Shown: in pieces, positions 45,996-55,461 of the stretch
How the letters are laid out: each line of letters begins with the position of its first letter
How positions within the stretch are numbered: position 1 is the first letter of the stretch
Assembly: GCA_965228415.1 (NCBI GenBank)
Contig: OZ245814.1
Coordinates: 3,596,001 to 3,660,000 of the forward strand
Length of the DNA: 64,000 bases
Origin: Agaribacillus sp965228415
GTDB lineage: Bacteria > Bacteroidota > Bacteroidia > Cytophagales > Cyclobacteriaceae
Direction: 5' to 3'
Notes under the pieces: generated by a model
Seen by the model: the letters and a program-made list of their open reading frames with translations, nothing else
Database searches by the model: none
Told to the model about the DNA's origin: nothing
Program-made: the position numbers and the translations under genes

Positions 45996-46359
45996 TTAAA
46001 ATTTATATATAGCCCGTCCGAATCCCGAAAGAGGACAAAACATATCATATATTAGCCTAAAGACTACAGCAAAAACAGTTTGAAAGTATCAGCAATCAGG
46101 AATCTGACCTGGAAGCTTCTGGAAAATGGGGTAATTTCTCTTTGTAAATTTTTATTCATACTTTTATAATTAGTTTAATAAGACTTTGGTTTTATTAGAT
46201 CCGGGGCCGGCTTAAACATTTGCTACAACACTTGGATTAGGCCTGGCCTTTTTTATTTATATTAAGATCTTGCTTAAATAACAATTTTTTAGTTATATCC
46301 CTTTATTTGGCAACTTATTTCTGCGTAATGCTTTATCATTACCACAGTCTATTTTCATT
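45996..46359. other. Intergenic region between the DsbD-like and FecR-type genes
   Basis: 364 bases without a convincing gene or complete promoter match. A weak AGGCC-T-GGCCT repeat followed by T residues lies near 46236-46252. Confidence 0.35.
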
Positions 46360-47412
46360 TTACAATACGCAACCTTCCCCACTAATCACCACACCATCGG
46401 AACTAAACTCATAGTCGATCCCCAGGGCCAGCTCTACCGCTCGAAGAACCTTGTGCAGGCTTTGATTCTGAAATTCACCTATGATGATACAATCTCCTAT
46501 TTGCCTGTTTTCCAGCGTGATACTAACGCCATACCATCTTTCAAGCATTTTTACCGCCTCTTCAAACCTCAGGTGGTCAAATTTCAACACTCCTTCTCTC
46601 CAGGCCAGGTGACGCTCGGCATTTATTTGCTCCTTATTAAGACGGTTGTCGGCAATATTGTAAGTAGCCTGTTGGTTTGGTGTTAGCACAAGTTCAGCAC
46701 TTTGTCCCGCTTGCCTGGCCGCCTCCTCATTATCATGTGAAACCTTCACCTTGCCGGTCGCTACGGTCACTTCTATATTTTCATTTTGAAAAGCCTTAAT
46801 ATTAAACGAAGTGCCCAGGACGGTAGTCGTAAGCTCTCCGGATTTTATGATAAAAGGCTTTTGCTCATTTCTGGATACCATAAAGAAGGCTTCTCCCTCT
46901 AAAGTTACCTCCCTGGTACTACTAAATAGTTTTGGATAAATGAGCTTGCTTCCGGAATTCAAAAGTACCGTCGACCCATCCATCAGTGTAATTGTCGATT
47001 TTTGCCCCGGAAGGGTCTCCTTTACCATCCAGGCCGATTCCTTATTTGACGGTCCATTTACCATATAAGTGATCAAGGACCCCACCATAGCAAATACTAA
47101 CAACGACGCTAGTACATACTGCCGGATCCCTCTCGATTTTCTTTGCCAGGTATGGTCAGAGGCCACAGCTTCTCGTTCACCTACAGCCTGTAAAATTTTG
47201 TCAAATAACAATTTCGATTCTTTGTTGTCGGCATCCCTCTTCAAAGTATCATAATGTTGGATTAGCTCGCCATCTTCATCCATCAGTTTTTTAATATTTG
47301 TTTCCGCCTCAGGCTTTTTTAAATATTCCTTTAAGAGGTCAAATTCCTCTCTTGTACAGGTGCCCTCCAGAAACTTTTCAAATATTAATGCTATTTCCTC
47401 TCGATCTCTCAT
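46360..47412 (-). CDS. FecR-type anti-sigma factor (DUF4974)
   Basis: About 350 residues from ATG 47412; the frame opens with a TTG at 47418. Cytosolic helical N-terminus, membrane helix at about 107-125, FecR domain at about 140-240 (LPGQKSTITLMDGSTVLLNSGS), and the C-terminal DUF4974 region (about 280-350, RFEEAVKMLERWYGVSITL). It restrains the sigma factor encoded upstream until an outer-membrane receptor signals. No SusC/SusD pair follows, which is unusual for this class. Confidence 0.92.
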   Translation of the reverse strand: MRDREEIALIFEKFLEGTCTREEFDLLKEYLKKPEAETNIKKLMDEDGELIQHYDTLKRDADNKESKLLFDKILQAVGEREAVASDHTWQRKSRGIRQYVLASLLVFAMVGSLITYMVNGPSNKESAWMVKETLPGQKSTITLMDGSTVLLNSGSKLIYPKLFSSTREVTLEGEAFFMVSRNEQKPFIIKSGELTTTVLGTSFNIKAFQNENIEVTVATGKVKVSHDNEEAARQAGQSAELVLTPNQQATYNIADNRLNKEQINAERHLAWREGVLKFDHLRFEEAVKMLERWYGVSITLENRQIGDCIIIGEFQNQSLHKVLRAVELALGIDYEFSSDGVVISGEGCVL

Positions 47413-47589
47413 TTTCAATTCTACAGAATCTTTGTCCTATCCGTTACAAGTACTACACAAAATTCATATATAACTCCCAACGGAAAATGCATTTTTTTTT
47501 AAAAAGCCCGTTCTCGCCTCAAAAAAGCCTTTATTAATTGTAAATTTTTGCCAGGCTGGGAAACCGGAAATGATAACGGGTTGGCTGAT

Positions 47590-48192
47590 TCAGGGTAAAA
47601 AAAATAGCATCGCCGGCACCAATAACCAGGTGATATTAAGATGAAGGCTAAGCTGCGCTTTAATAATCCGGAGGGTTTTCCAAAGATGATTTTCTACCGT
47701 TTTGACGGAAATGCCTAATTGCGCTGCAATTTCGGGATTACTTTTACCTTCGAATCGGGACATCATGTAAATCAGCCTTTTCTGCGAGGGTAATTCCTGA
47801 AGAATTTTATGAATGAGATTTTCGTAGTCCGCCGCAATAATGTTGTCATCCGTTTGATCTCGTGCCCTCAGGATGTCCTGCCACAATCCCTGCGCCAAAT
47901 CTTCGTGCTGCACAGAGTCCCGTAAATAGTTAAATGCCCTGTTACGGACCATCCGGTACAGGTAGGCCTGAAAAGAAAGATCAGGATTTATGTTGCGCCT
48001 GTTTTCCCAGATTTTAATAAATACTTCCTGTACTATCTCCTCTGCAATGAACTTTGATTTGGTCAGCCGGAAAGCATAGTACTTGAGTTGTTTCTCGTAT
48101 ATATAAAATATCTCCTGAAAGGCTTGAATATTTCCGGCTGCCAGTTTCTTTATTAGTATTTTTTGGTCCGTATTTGAGGTAGGCTTCTTCAA
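47590..48192 (-). CDS. FecI-like ECF sigma factor
   Basis: 200 residues; start TTG at 48192 with no nearby ATG. Region 2: FIAEEIVQEVFIKIWENRRNI; region 4: LPSQKRLIYMMSRFEGKSNPEIAAQLGISVKTVENHLWKTL. A hydrophobic C-terminal tail (ITWLLVPAMLFFLP) is typical of the Bacteroidota type. It pairs with the FecR gene 178 nt downstream (to the ATG at 47412). Confidence 0.92.
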   Translation of the reverse strand: MKKPTSNTDQKILIKKLAAGNIQAFQEIFYIYEKQLKYYAFRLTKSKFIAEEIVQEVFIKIWENRRNINPDLSFQAYLYRMVRNRAFNYLRDSVQHEDLAQGLWQDILRARDQTDDNIIAADYENLIHKILQELPSQKRLIYMMSRFEGKSNPEIAAQLGISVKTVENHLWKTLRIIKAQLSLHLNITWLLVPAMLFFLP

Positions 48193-48420
48193 TAGATGGA
48201 ACCTTATTGTTTTATCTATTCACCAATATTTCACCTAAAACTAACGAAAAGTTAACAATTTGCCAGCCAACAGGCCAATAATCTTCCTGGTTTTAATCGA
48301 AAAGATTGATATTCAGTGTCAAAAATTATGCTCCCTCAAATTTTAGTTTTTCAAAAATACCCGGCGTCTTATATATTTATTTTACACAAAAATATGTTTA
48401 AATTTTTATAAAAATGCTAA

Positions 48421-48484
48421 CAGGTGTGAATCTTACCAGAAAGGTAATAGGCGTACCAGCAGTGGTAAGAACCTACGACACCTG
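48421..48484. ncRNA. Candidate structured RNA or cis-element with three stacked helices
   Basis: Outer helix CAGGTGT (48421-48427) with ACACCTG (48478-48484); middle helix TCTTACC (48431-48437) with GGTAAGA (48464-48470); inner helix GGTA (48443-48446) with TACC (48454-48457), loop of 7. 18 Watson-Crick pairs, separated by asymmetric internal loops (GAA / ACCTACG). It lies in the 501-base gap between the sigma and a GNAT gene. The rest of the gap shows no gene; a TATCTTTG -7-like box is at 48499-48506, without a clear -33. Confidence 0.5.
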
Positions 48485-48693
48485 AACCGAAAAATCAATA
48501 TCTTTGAACTATTGAAATTTTCATCCAGCGCGAATGTGCAGGTGGACAAGGCAGGTTTTGCATTGGCCCGGCATGCCTGGTTAGCAACTATCCACAAGCT
48601 ATCTATGACAGTTTTATTTCCCCTGCGATTTTTATTCCCCCAATAAATCCTATTTTTGACTTCGACATATAAAATGGAATTTGATTAGGACCT

Positions 48694-49098
48694 ATGACTA
48701 TCCATCTCAAAGAAGATAAAATTCTTGATCCCACACAGGTGATCAATCTCTACAAAGCCAACAAGTGGTCTTCCGGAGAAAAACCAGGACAATTGATGCC
48801 GGCCCTGGCTAATTCTCACGCTGTTGTAACAGCCTGGGACGACGACACCCTGGTGGGATTGGGGAATTCACTGTCAGATGGGAGTCTGGTTGTTTATTAT
48901 CCACACCTGTTGGTTCATCCGCAGTACCATGGTCGGGGCATTGGCCGAATGATTATGGAAAAGTTCCAGGAAAAATATGGTGGGTTTCATCAGCAAATTC
49001 TGGTAGCAAACAATCAGGCCGTTAAATTTTATCGAAAATGTGGATTTAAAAGGGCCTACAGGACATCTTCGATGTGGATTTTTAAAGGGAACGAATAA
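48694..49098 (+). CDS. GNAT family N-acetyltransferase
   Basis: 134 residues. Typical single-domain GNAT of the small type: ILDPTQVINLYKANKW opening, acetyl-CoA loop HGRGIGRMIMEKF, then NNQAVKFYRKCGFKRA. Target unknown. It is followed by a terminator shared with the convergent gene. Confidence 0.88.
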   Translation: MTIHLKEDKILDPTQVINLYKANKWSSGEKPGQLMPALANSHAVVTAWDDDTLVGLGNSLSDGSLVVYYPHLLVHPQYHGRGIGRMIMEKFQEKYGGFHQQILVANNQAVKFYRKCGFKRAYRTSSMWIFKGNE

Positions 49099-49141
49099 AA
49101 AAGCCCCGACAGGTAACAGCACACTTGCCGGGGCCGGCTTT
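49097..49141. terminator. Bidirectional terminator between the GNAT and VWA genes
   Basis: GCCCCG (49103-49108) pairs with CGGGGC (49129-49134), followed by CCGGCTTT on one side and six A residues before it, which read as T on the minus strand. Loop of 20 bases. Confidence 0.7.
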
Positions 49142-49168
49142 AAAGCACTCAACAACTCCAAAGCCTTT

Positions 49169-51091
49169 TTACTTGCTGACCAGAAAGTCAGTTGATTTTA
49201 CCATCTTAATAAACTCGGCTCGATAACCCTCCTCATCCTTTCCTTTTGCTGATTTGGCCAGCGCTACCACCTGCCCCAGATTGGCGTTGCTTTTGAATTC
49301 GGATTCTCTCAGGATCATTCCGAATGCTGCAACGGCGGCGGAGAATCTGAAATTATCGGAGGTTTGCGCCACTGGCACCGCATCACCTTTTAAGGTTTTC
49401 ACCAACAGCTTGCTAGTGGTACCTTCCGGCTTTTTATATCTCAATTTCAAAGTTAGAATCTCATCAGACTTCGTAGCCTTCCGTACCTCCGTGTTTTTTT
49501 GATACTTCAGTTCATCAACAGGCTGAATAAATCCTTTACTATCCACACCTGCGGGTATAATCTCATACAACGCTGTCACCGTATGCCCTGATCCCAAATC
49601 ACCGGCATCTTTTTTATCATTGTTAAAATCTTCCTTATTCAATTTTCGATTTTCATATCCTATCAGGCGATAGGCCTGTACCCTGGCCGGATTAAACTCA
49701 ACTTGTAGCTTTACATCTTTGGCAATCGTAAACAGGGTGCCTCCAAATTCGTTGACCAGTACCTTTCTGGCTTCCTGAATATTGTCGATATAGGCATAAT
49801 TTCCATTTCCCTTATCGGCGATGGTTTCCATTTTAGAATCTTTATAATTGCCCATGCCAAATCCCAACACCGTCAGGAAAATATTGTCTTTTCTTTTTTC
49901 CTCTATCAATCGCTCCATTTCCGCATTGCTGGATGCGCCGATATTGAAATCTCCGTCCGTGGCTAAAATCACTCTGTTGTTGCCGCCTTCGCGAAAATTT
50001 TCCTTCGCTATTTTATAGGCCAGCTTTATACCTGCGCCGCCTGCGGTTGACCCACCGGCTTCCAGGTTATCAAGCGCACTTATAATTTTCTCCTTCCTAT
50101 TGCCAGGGGTGGAAGGAAGAACTGTACCAGCCGCACCGGCATAAACCACAATAGCCACCCTGTCCTGCTCACGCAATTGCTTTGTCAGCATCTTAAAGGA
50201 TGATTTCAGCAACGGCAGCTTGTTGGCGGCACTCATCGATCCGGATACATCGATAAGAAAAACAAGGTTGGAAGGCGGCAAATTGTCGGTAGGGATCTTT
50301 TTCCCCTGAAGACCGATGTGTACCAGCTGATGTTTTTCATTCCATGGGGTTACGCCAATTTCGGTAGTTATTGAAAAAGGGTCTTCACCATCCGGTTGAA
50401 CATAATCATAATGAAAGTAATTTACCATTTCTTCAATGCGCACGGCATCAACCGGAGGCTTTTGACCATTATTCAGGAATCTTCTTAAGTTACTGTAAGA
50501 AGCGGCATCGACATCGATGGAAAAAGTTGATAGTGGATTCGTGGTAGGCTGAAGGAATATATTTTCATGTATAGCCTCGTATTCTTCTGTATTATGACGT
50601 TGATATATTTCAACATCATCTACCTCATAGCTACGCAGCTGATCATAAACCGGCGCATAAGCAGGGGCTGCTTTATTCTTTTTACCCCTTTTCCTTACGG
50701 TGGACTCGGTGTAAGCCATACTTTTGGTTACTCGCCTCTGGCTATACCCGGTAACAACTACCTCAGACAACTCCGTGGCATCCACTTCCAAAAATACGTC
50801 TATGTTGACCTGCTCCTTTACCACTATTTCCTTCGTTATGTATCCTATGAAAGAAAACTGAAGCACACTTTTGTGCCCGGGAACATTTATTTCATACTTT
50901 CCATTGACATCGGTAACGGTACCTGAAGTCGTGCCCTTAACCAGCACATTTACTCCACCCAAAGGGGCATTGTCATGTTTATCATAAACGATACCAGTAA
51001 TTGTTTTGGACTGGGCGCTGCCTGGCAGGCTCTTTAATCCGATGACGGTCGTCAGCGTGAAAGCAGTCAGAATTATTATGTATTTTTTCAT
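49169..51091 (-). CDS. YfbK-type von Willebrand factor A protein with CarboxypepD_reg domain
   Basis: About 640 residues from the ATG at 51091 (MKKYIIILTAFTLTTVIGL, a signal peptide). The longer frame to 51268 overlaps the divergent sigma gene and is rejected. Domains: a carboxypeptidase-regulatory-like domain (ITGIVYDKHDNAPLGGVNVLVKG...), a TonB-box-like ELSEVVVTGY, the YfbK N-terminal region, the VWA domain with the DVSGSMS MIDAS motif, and the C-terminal DUF3520 region. It probably acts in the envelope. The target is unknown. Confidence 0.9.
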   Translation of the reverse strand: MKKYIIILTAFTLTTVIGLKSLPGSAQSKTITGIVYDKHDNAPLGGVNVLVKGTTSGTVTDVNGKYEINVPGHKSVLQFSFIGYITKEIVVKEQVNIDVFLEVDATELSEVVVTGYSQRRVTKSMAYTESTVRKRGKKNKAAPAYAPVYDQLRSYEVDDVEIYQRHNTEEYEAIHENIFLQPTTNPLSTFSIDVDAASYSNLRRFLNNGQKPPVDAVRIEEMVNYFHYDYVQPDGEDPFSITTEIGVTPWNEKHQLVHIGLQGKKIPTDNLPPSNLVFLIDVSGSMSAANKLPLLKSSFKMLTKQLREQDRVAIVVYAGAAGTVLPSTPGNRKEKIISALDNLEAGGSTAGGAGIKLAYKIAKENFREGGNNRVILATDGDFNIGASSNAEMERLIEEKRKDNIFLTVLGFGMGNYKDSKMETIADKGNGNYAYIDNIQEARKVLVNEFGGTLFTIAKDVKLQVEFNPARVQAYRLIGYENRKLNKEDFNNDKKDAGDLGSGHTVTALYEIIPAGVDSKGFIQPVDELKYQKNTEVRKATKSDEILTLKLRYKKPEGTTSKLLVKTLKGDAVPVAQTSDNFRFSAAVAAFGMILRESEFKSNANLGQVVALAKSAKGKDEEGYRAEFIKMVKSTDFLVSK

Positions 51092-51187
51092 TATTGAAAA
51101 GGTTTTTATTTTCAGGATGCTTAGTTTGTCATTATTCCATAAATTGTGAGCAACTTTTTTTATTTTAACAGCACAGCTTGTCGATAA

Positions 51188-51775
51188 ATGTTTTTTAAAA
51201 GAGGCAAAAAAGACCATAAAACGGATCATCCTAGCGATGATGAACTGGTTAAAATTTACCAGCAGCATGGTGATATGGCCCAGCTAGGCAAGCTCTATCA
51301 ACGATATACAGGGCTGGTTTTTGCGGTTTGCGTGAAATATTTAAAAGACGAGGATGACAGTAAGGATGCTGTAATGCAAATTTTTGAAAAACTGTGCGTT
51401 AGTTTAAGGGAACACGAAGTACATAACTTTAAAAGCTGGCTGCATGTGCTTACAAAAAACCATTGCCTGATGTGGCTGAGATCCCAAAAAAACAGGCATC
51501 ACAAAGACATTCAGGAAATTAACCTGGAAAAAAATGTGGAATTCACCTATCATCTGCATCATAATAATGAGAAGGTCCTGGAAAAGGATCTGGAGAATTT
51601 AAAGGCAGCCATTTTATCGCTGCCAGCGGCACAAAAGCAGTGTATCGAGCTGTTTTATTTGGAGGAGAAGTGTTATAAGGAAATAGTAGCTATTACCGGA
51701 TTTGAACTTAAGAAAGTAAAAAGTTATATTCAAAATGGCAGAAGAAACCTGAAAATTCACATGGAGAAACTATGA
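51188..51775 (+). CDS. ECF RNA polymerase sigma factor
   Basis: 195 residues. Region 2: VFAVCVKYLKDEDDSKDAVMQIFEKL; region 4: LPAAQKQCIELFYLEEKCYKEIVAITGFELKKVKSYIQNGRRNL. It overlaps the next gene by 4 nt (ATGA), the usual sigma/anti-sigma arrangement. It is divergent from the VWA gene. Confidence 0.93.
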   Translation: MFFKRGKKDHKTDHPSDDELVKIYQQHGDMAQLGKLYQRYTGLVFAVCVKYLKDEDDSKDAVMQIFEKLCVSLREHEVHNFKSWLHVLTKNHCLMWLRSQKNRHHKDIQEINLEKNVEFTYHLHHNNEKVLEKDLENLKAAILSLPAAQKQCIELFYLEEKCYKEIVAITGFELKKVKSYIQNGRRNLKIHMEKL

Positions 51776-53226
51776 AGGATCCATTATTAAATAGTGATAG
51801 TCAAAAGTTTAACAAGCTTACCGCAGATATTTTAAAAAAGTATCATGAGGGGCGCTTGACTGACCAGGAGATGCATCAGGTAGAAAAGTTATTACTTGAG
51901 GATCCTTTTGCCGCTGAAGCATTGGAAGGCATTGAAACAATGCAGGATCCCGACCACCTGGAAGCTATCACCCTGGATTTAAACAGGCAAATTGATAATC
52001 GCACCAGTGAGAAAAAGACAAAAACCATCCCCATATATCAAAGACCGTGGAATATTGCTGCTGCGATAGTGATGCTGCTGACAGCTTCCTATTTATTATT
52101 TAACAATACCGATTGGCTAAACCCTTCCTCCAAATCTCAGGGACCAATCGCCCTGGAAAAATCCGCTACACCGGAAAAAGATATACAAAAAGACATGATG
52201 AAGCCTGACGAATCATCATTCAGGGTTATTGAAGATACTATTTTGGAGCAGGGGGAGGGGGTCGCAGCAATAGAGTCTGAATCCAGGGCTCAGCAAAAAC
52301 CTGTGGTCCAACCGCTGGAAAATAGCCGAGCCGCAGAAACAAAAACCATCACCGACAAAGAAAATAACCTGGTGGCTGTAAATGATAGCCAAAGAGCTCG
52401 TGATGATGCCGACGACCAATTATTCGCCGATGAAATCGAGGCTGACGATGCCGGCGAAAGTATTGCGTTTGAACAGCCGGTGCCTGTGTCCGATACCGAA
52501 GAAGAATTAGCTGAGGAACCCGTCGCAGCCAGGCGGTCGGAAACACTTTCCGCCACAGCTCCCAAAAAAATGTCTCAAGCAAAGAAAAAAGAGGCATTGG
52601 GTGGGGTTAACAAAACAAGAAATGCGGGGAGATCCATATCCGGCCAGGTCGTTTCTGCGGAAGACGGGCGGGGATTGCCGGGTGTTGCCTTATCTGTCAA
52701 AGGAACCACCAAAGGTGTATACACGGATATTAACGGAAACTACACTTTACCTGTAAATGAATCCGACTCCATTCTTCGCTATAGTTTTGTTGGCTACGAA
52801 ACTGAAGAGGTTGTTTTGGCGGAACAGGAAAAAATAGACGTAGAGCTTGAATCTAATGAAATGGCGCTAAGCGAGGTGGTAGTGGTCGCCTATCAGGATG
52901 ATGAGGAAAATGAAAATTTCGTCCCTGTCATCAGCGCTCAGCCTGAAGGAGGAAATTCGGGTTACAGACGCTACCTCAAAGACAATCTGCAGTACCCGGC
53001 TGACGCAGTTAACAATAAAATTGAAGGCAAGGTGAAGGTGACCTTTTTTGTACAGTCCAACGGAAGGCTATCGGACTTTGAAATAAAAAGGAGTCTCGGT
53101 TACGGCTGTGATGAAGAGGTTATCCGCCTGATAAAGCAGGGGCCTGACTGGCAGCCGGCTCAAAAGGGTGATTCTCTCATAAAACAAAAAGTAAGGGTAA
53201 GGGTTAAATTCAAGCTTGACAAGTAG
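51772..53226 (+). CDS. Anti-sigma-like membrane protein fused to CarboxypepD_reg and TonB C-terminal domains
   Basis: 484 residues. A cytosolic helical part (1-85, KYHEGRLTDQEMHQVEKLL) that may bind sigma, a membrane helix (about 93-110), a long acidic and low-complexity linker to about 290, a CarboxypepD_reg domain (about 298-380, GQVVSAEDGRGLPGVALSVKG), an EVVVVAYQDD segment, and a TonB C-terminal-like domain (about 395-484, YRRYLKDNLQYPADAVNNKIEGKVKVTFFV). This combination is unusual. The regulated sigma factor lies immediately upstream. Confidence 0.88.
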   Translation: MKDPLLNSDSQKFNKLTADILKKYHEGRLTDQEMHQVEKLLLEDPFAAEALEGIETMQDPDHLEAITLDLNRQIDNRTSEKKTKTIPIYQRPWNIAAAIVMLLTASYLLFNNTDWLNPSSKSQGPIALEKSATPEKDIQKDMMKPDESSFRVIEDTILEQGEGVAAIESESRAQQKPVVQPLENSRAAETKTITDKENNLVAVNDSQRARDDADDQLFADEIEADDAGESIAFEQPVPVSDTEEELAEEPVAARRSETLSATAPKKMSQAKKKEALGGVNKTRNAGRSISGQVVSAEDGRGLPGVALSVKGTTKGVYTDINGNYTLPVNESDSILRYSFVGYETEEVVLAEQEKIDVELESNEMALSEVVVVAYQDDEENENFVPVISAQPEGGNSGYRRYLKDNLQYPADAVNNKIEGKVKVTFFVQSNGRLSDFEIKRSLGYGCDEEVIRLIKQGPDWQPAQKGDSLIKQKVRVRVKFKLDK

Positions 53227-53287
53227 CGATATCTTATCCCCGTATGACCGGGATCCCATTTCCCCTAGTGTGAAACACTTGAGGCAA

Positions 53288-53986
53288 TCAATTAAAATAT
53301 AAAAAATCTCTATGCCTGATTTCGCTTAATTTACCATTATGGTAGGTGATCTGATCCACCCAGGTGCTGTCGGGTTCAGGGTAGTATTCATATTTTATTT
53401 CAAAAGTCGGGTTGCCTTCCAGGTCTACAATTTCCTCGGTAGTAACAATTCCGAATTCATTGTGGGCATAGCGGTAATACTCATAAACCTCCCCATCCGC
53501 GTTGAGATTACCGGCCTCAAACAGATTGCCCCGCTCATCGTAGCGGTATTGGTATCCATAAAGCATTTTGCCGGTCTTTTTATCTATGGCTTTGCTTATT
53601 TTTATGTTTCCCAAAGAATCAAGTTCGTAAACATTCGACGTGACCACACTGTCGTTCTCATAATAATCCGAGCCAATTTTCTGTCCCCAATCATCGTATT
53701 TGTAAATTTCGTAGCCGTATATCGAGTCAAGATCAGCCTTGTAAAACCTCAGCACCAACTCACGGCCTTCTTTGTTATATTCAATACCCTGGTTACAGGA
53801 AAAACATTCTTTGATGCTATCTTTTTTAGGCTCCCCCCCGATCATCTTAAAAGTATAATGACGCGTAATCACCTCTTTGACCTTCAGCAGACTTTCCTCC
53901 CCTTGGTCGCCACCTTTCTCTCTTCCACTGTTGCAAGACATGACCACCAGAGCGATAAGACCTATGCTCCAAAACACTTTTTTCAT
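53288..53986 (-). CDS. YD-repeat-like lipoprotein
   Basis: 232 residues with a lipoprotein signal (lipobox VVMSC). The rest has tandem short motifs with aromatic-Asp-Gly turns (YGYEIYKYDDWGQKI, YQYRYDERGNLFEAG, YEYYRYAHNEFGIVT), as in YD/RHS-type repeats. It probably sits in the envelope. No partner is obvious. Confidence 0.75.
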   Translation of the reverse strand: MKKVFWSIGLIALVVMSCNSGREKGGDQGEESLLKVKEVITRHYTFKMIGGEPKKDSIKECFSCNQGIEYNKEGRELVLRFYKADLDSIYGYEIYKYDDWGQKIGSDYYENDSVVTSNVYELDSLGNIKISKAIDKKTGKMLYGYQYRYDERGNLFEAGNLNADGEVYEYYRYAHNEFGIVTTEEIVDLEGNPTFEIKYEYYPEPDSTWVDQITYHNGKLSEIRHRDFLYFN

Positions 53987-54185
53987 TGCATTAGATTTAT
54001 TACGAGCATAAAATATAATACTATTTATGGAATAACACGTTGACTAAGGCTATTAATGTTCAAATAACATGGAAAAATTGTTCTGTCGTTCCCGACCCCG
54101 GGAAAATACAAAGTTAAGACATCGGGTTAGGGTTAAGCTTTATCACAGCCAGCGAAACCTTACCGGTCTTGGCATGTTCTTTTAA

Positions 54186-55451
54186 TTAAATCAACAAGTT
54201 CAGTAAATCAGGACTGTCATTTATGTAATCTCCGTAAAAATTTCTCTCTTTCATTTTCTCCAGCAAGACGGGAAAATCGGCTTTTGATTTTAATTCAATG
54301 CCAACAACAGCCGTTCCCTTTTCGCGGGAGTTCTTTTTTGTATATTCAAAGTGGGTAATGTCATCGTCAGGTCCTAACACCTCCGCTACAAATTCTTTTA
54401 ATGCCCCGGCTCTTTGTGGAAACCGAACAATAAAATAATGCTTTAAACCACCGTACAAAAGGGCGCGTTCCTTTATTTCTTCAGTCCTGGTGATATCGTT
54501 ATTGCTTCCGCTGACAATACATGCAACGGTCTTGCCTTTAATCTGATCTGCATACTCACTCAAAGCCGCAATAGCCAGCGCACCGGCTGGCTCTGCCACA
54601 ATGGCCTCACTATTATATAAATCTAAAATCGTCTCACAAACTTTCCCTTCACTGACTGTCAGCATATCGTGCAATACATCCCGGCAAATCTGGAAATTCA
54701 GTTCGCCAACCCTCTTTACGGCCGCCCCGTCGACAAACTTATCTATCTCCTCCAATGTGGTATTGCGGTTATTTTGTAGGGAGATAGACATTGACGGCGC
54801 ACCCTGCGGCTCTACACCAATAATCCTGGTTTGAGGTGATAAGGCTTTAAATACGGCGCCCACACCGGCACTCAATCCACCACCCCCAACAGGAACAAAG
54901 AGGTAATCAATTTCTCCCTGCCATTGATCCAGGATTTCAAGACCGACCGTTGCCTGCCCCTCGATCACTTTTTCGTCATCGAAAGGATGGATGAAGGGAA
55001 TTTTTTTGGAAACTCCCAATGATACGGCAGTTTGCTTGGCATCATCAAAAGTATCTCCGGACAAAATAATCTCTACGTTACTTTTGCCAAACATTTTTAC
55101 CTGTTCGATTTTTTGCCTTGGCGTTGGCGCCGGCATGACAATCATTCCCCTGATGCTGAGCTTGTCGCAGGCGTAGGCCACACCCTGTGCGTGATTACCG
55201 GCACTGGCACATACAATACCATTGCCGGTAACGGACGCAGGCAAGGAAGCTATTTTGTTATAGGCCCCTCGTATCTTGTAGGACCTGATAATTTGCAAGT
55301 CTTCACGCTTTAACAAAATATTCGCTCCAAAATTATTAGATAAATTAAGGTTTTCTACCAATGGCGTTTGTTGTACAATGCCGCACAATTTATTGGCTGC
55401 GGTTTGAATATTTGCCAAAGATGGAAAGTAAGTAGATTTTGTAATGGTCAT
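54186..55451 (-). CDS. ilvA: Threonine ammonia-lyase (biosynthetic)
   Basis: About 421 residues from the methionine of MTITKSTYFPSL at 55451, 10 nt after the stop of the ACT gene; the ORF also has an ATG at 55478, which would overlap it by 17 nt. PLP-binding lysine is in LQIIRSYKIRGAYNKI; the glycine loop is VPVGGGGLSAGVG. A C-terminal ACT-like segment (about 330-420, KHYFIVRFPQRAGALKEF) gives the family with feedback inhibition. It makes 2-oxobutyrate for isoleucine. It is controlled by the leader described below. Confidence 0.95.
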   Translation of the reverse strand: MTITKSTYFPSLANIQTAANKLCGIVQQTPLVENLNLSNNFGANILLKREDLQIIRSYKIRGAYNKIASLPASVTGNGIVCASAGNHAQGVAYACDKLSIRGMIVMPAPTPRQKIEQVKMFGKSNVEIILSGDTFDDAKQTAVSLGVSKKIPFIHPFDDEKVIEGQATVGLEILDQWQGEIDYLFVPVGGGGLSAGVGAVFKALSPQTRIIGVEPQGAPSMSISLQNNRNTTLEEIDKFVDGAAVKRVGELNFQICRDVLHDMLTVSEGKVCETILDLYNSEAIVAEPAGALAIAALSEYADQIKGKTVACIVSGSNNDITRTEEIKERALLYGGLKHYFIVRFPQRAGALKEFVAEVLGPDDDITHFEYTKKNSREKGTAVVGIELKSKADFPVLLEKMKERNFYGDYINDSPDLLNLLI

Positions 55452-55461
55452 TTGACTTAAG

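Noticed and set aside
50567..50926. Plus-strand ORF of 119 codons inside the VWA gene
   Set aside because: Shadow of the VWA coding sequence; no recognisable domain.
53339..54043. Plus-strand ORF of 234 codons opposite the YD-repeat lipoprotein
   Set aside because: Shadow ORF. The minus-strand protein has a lipobox and repeats; the plus-strand one has nothing recognisable.
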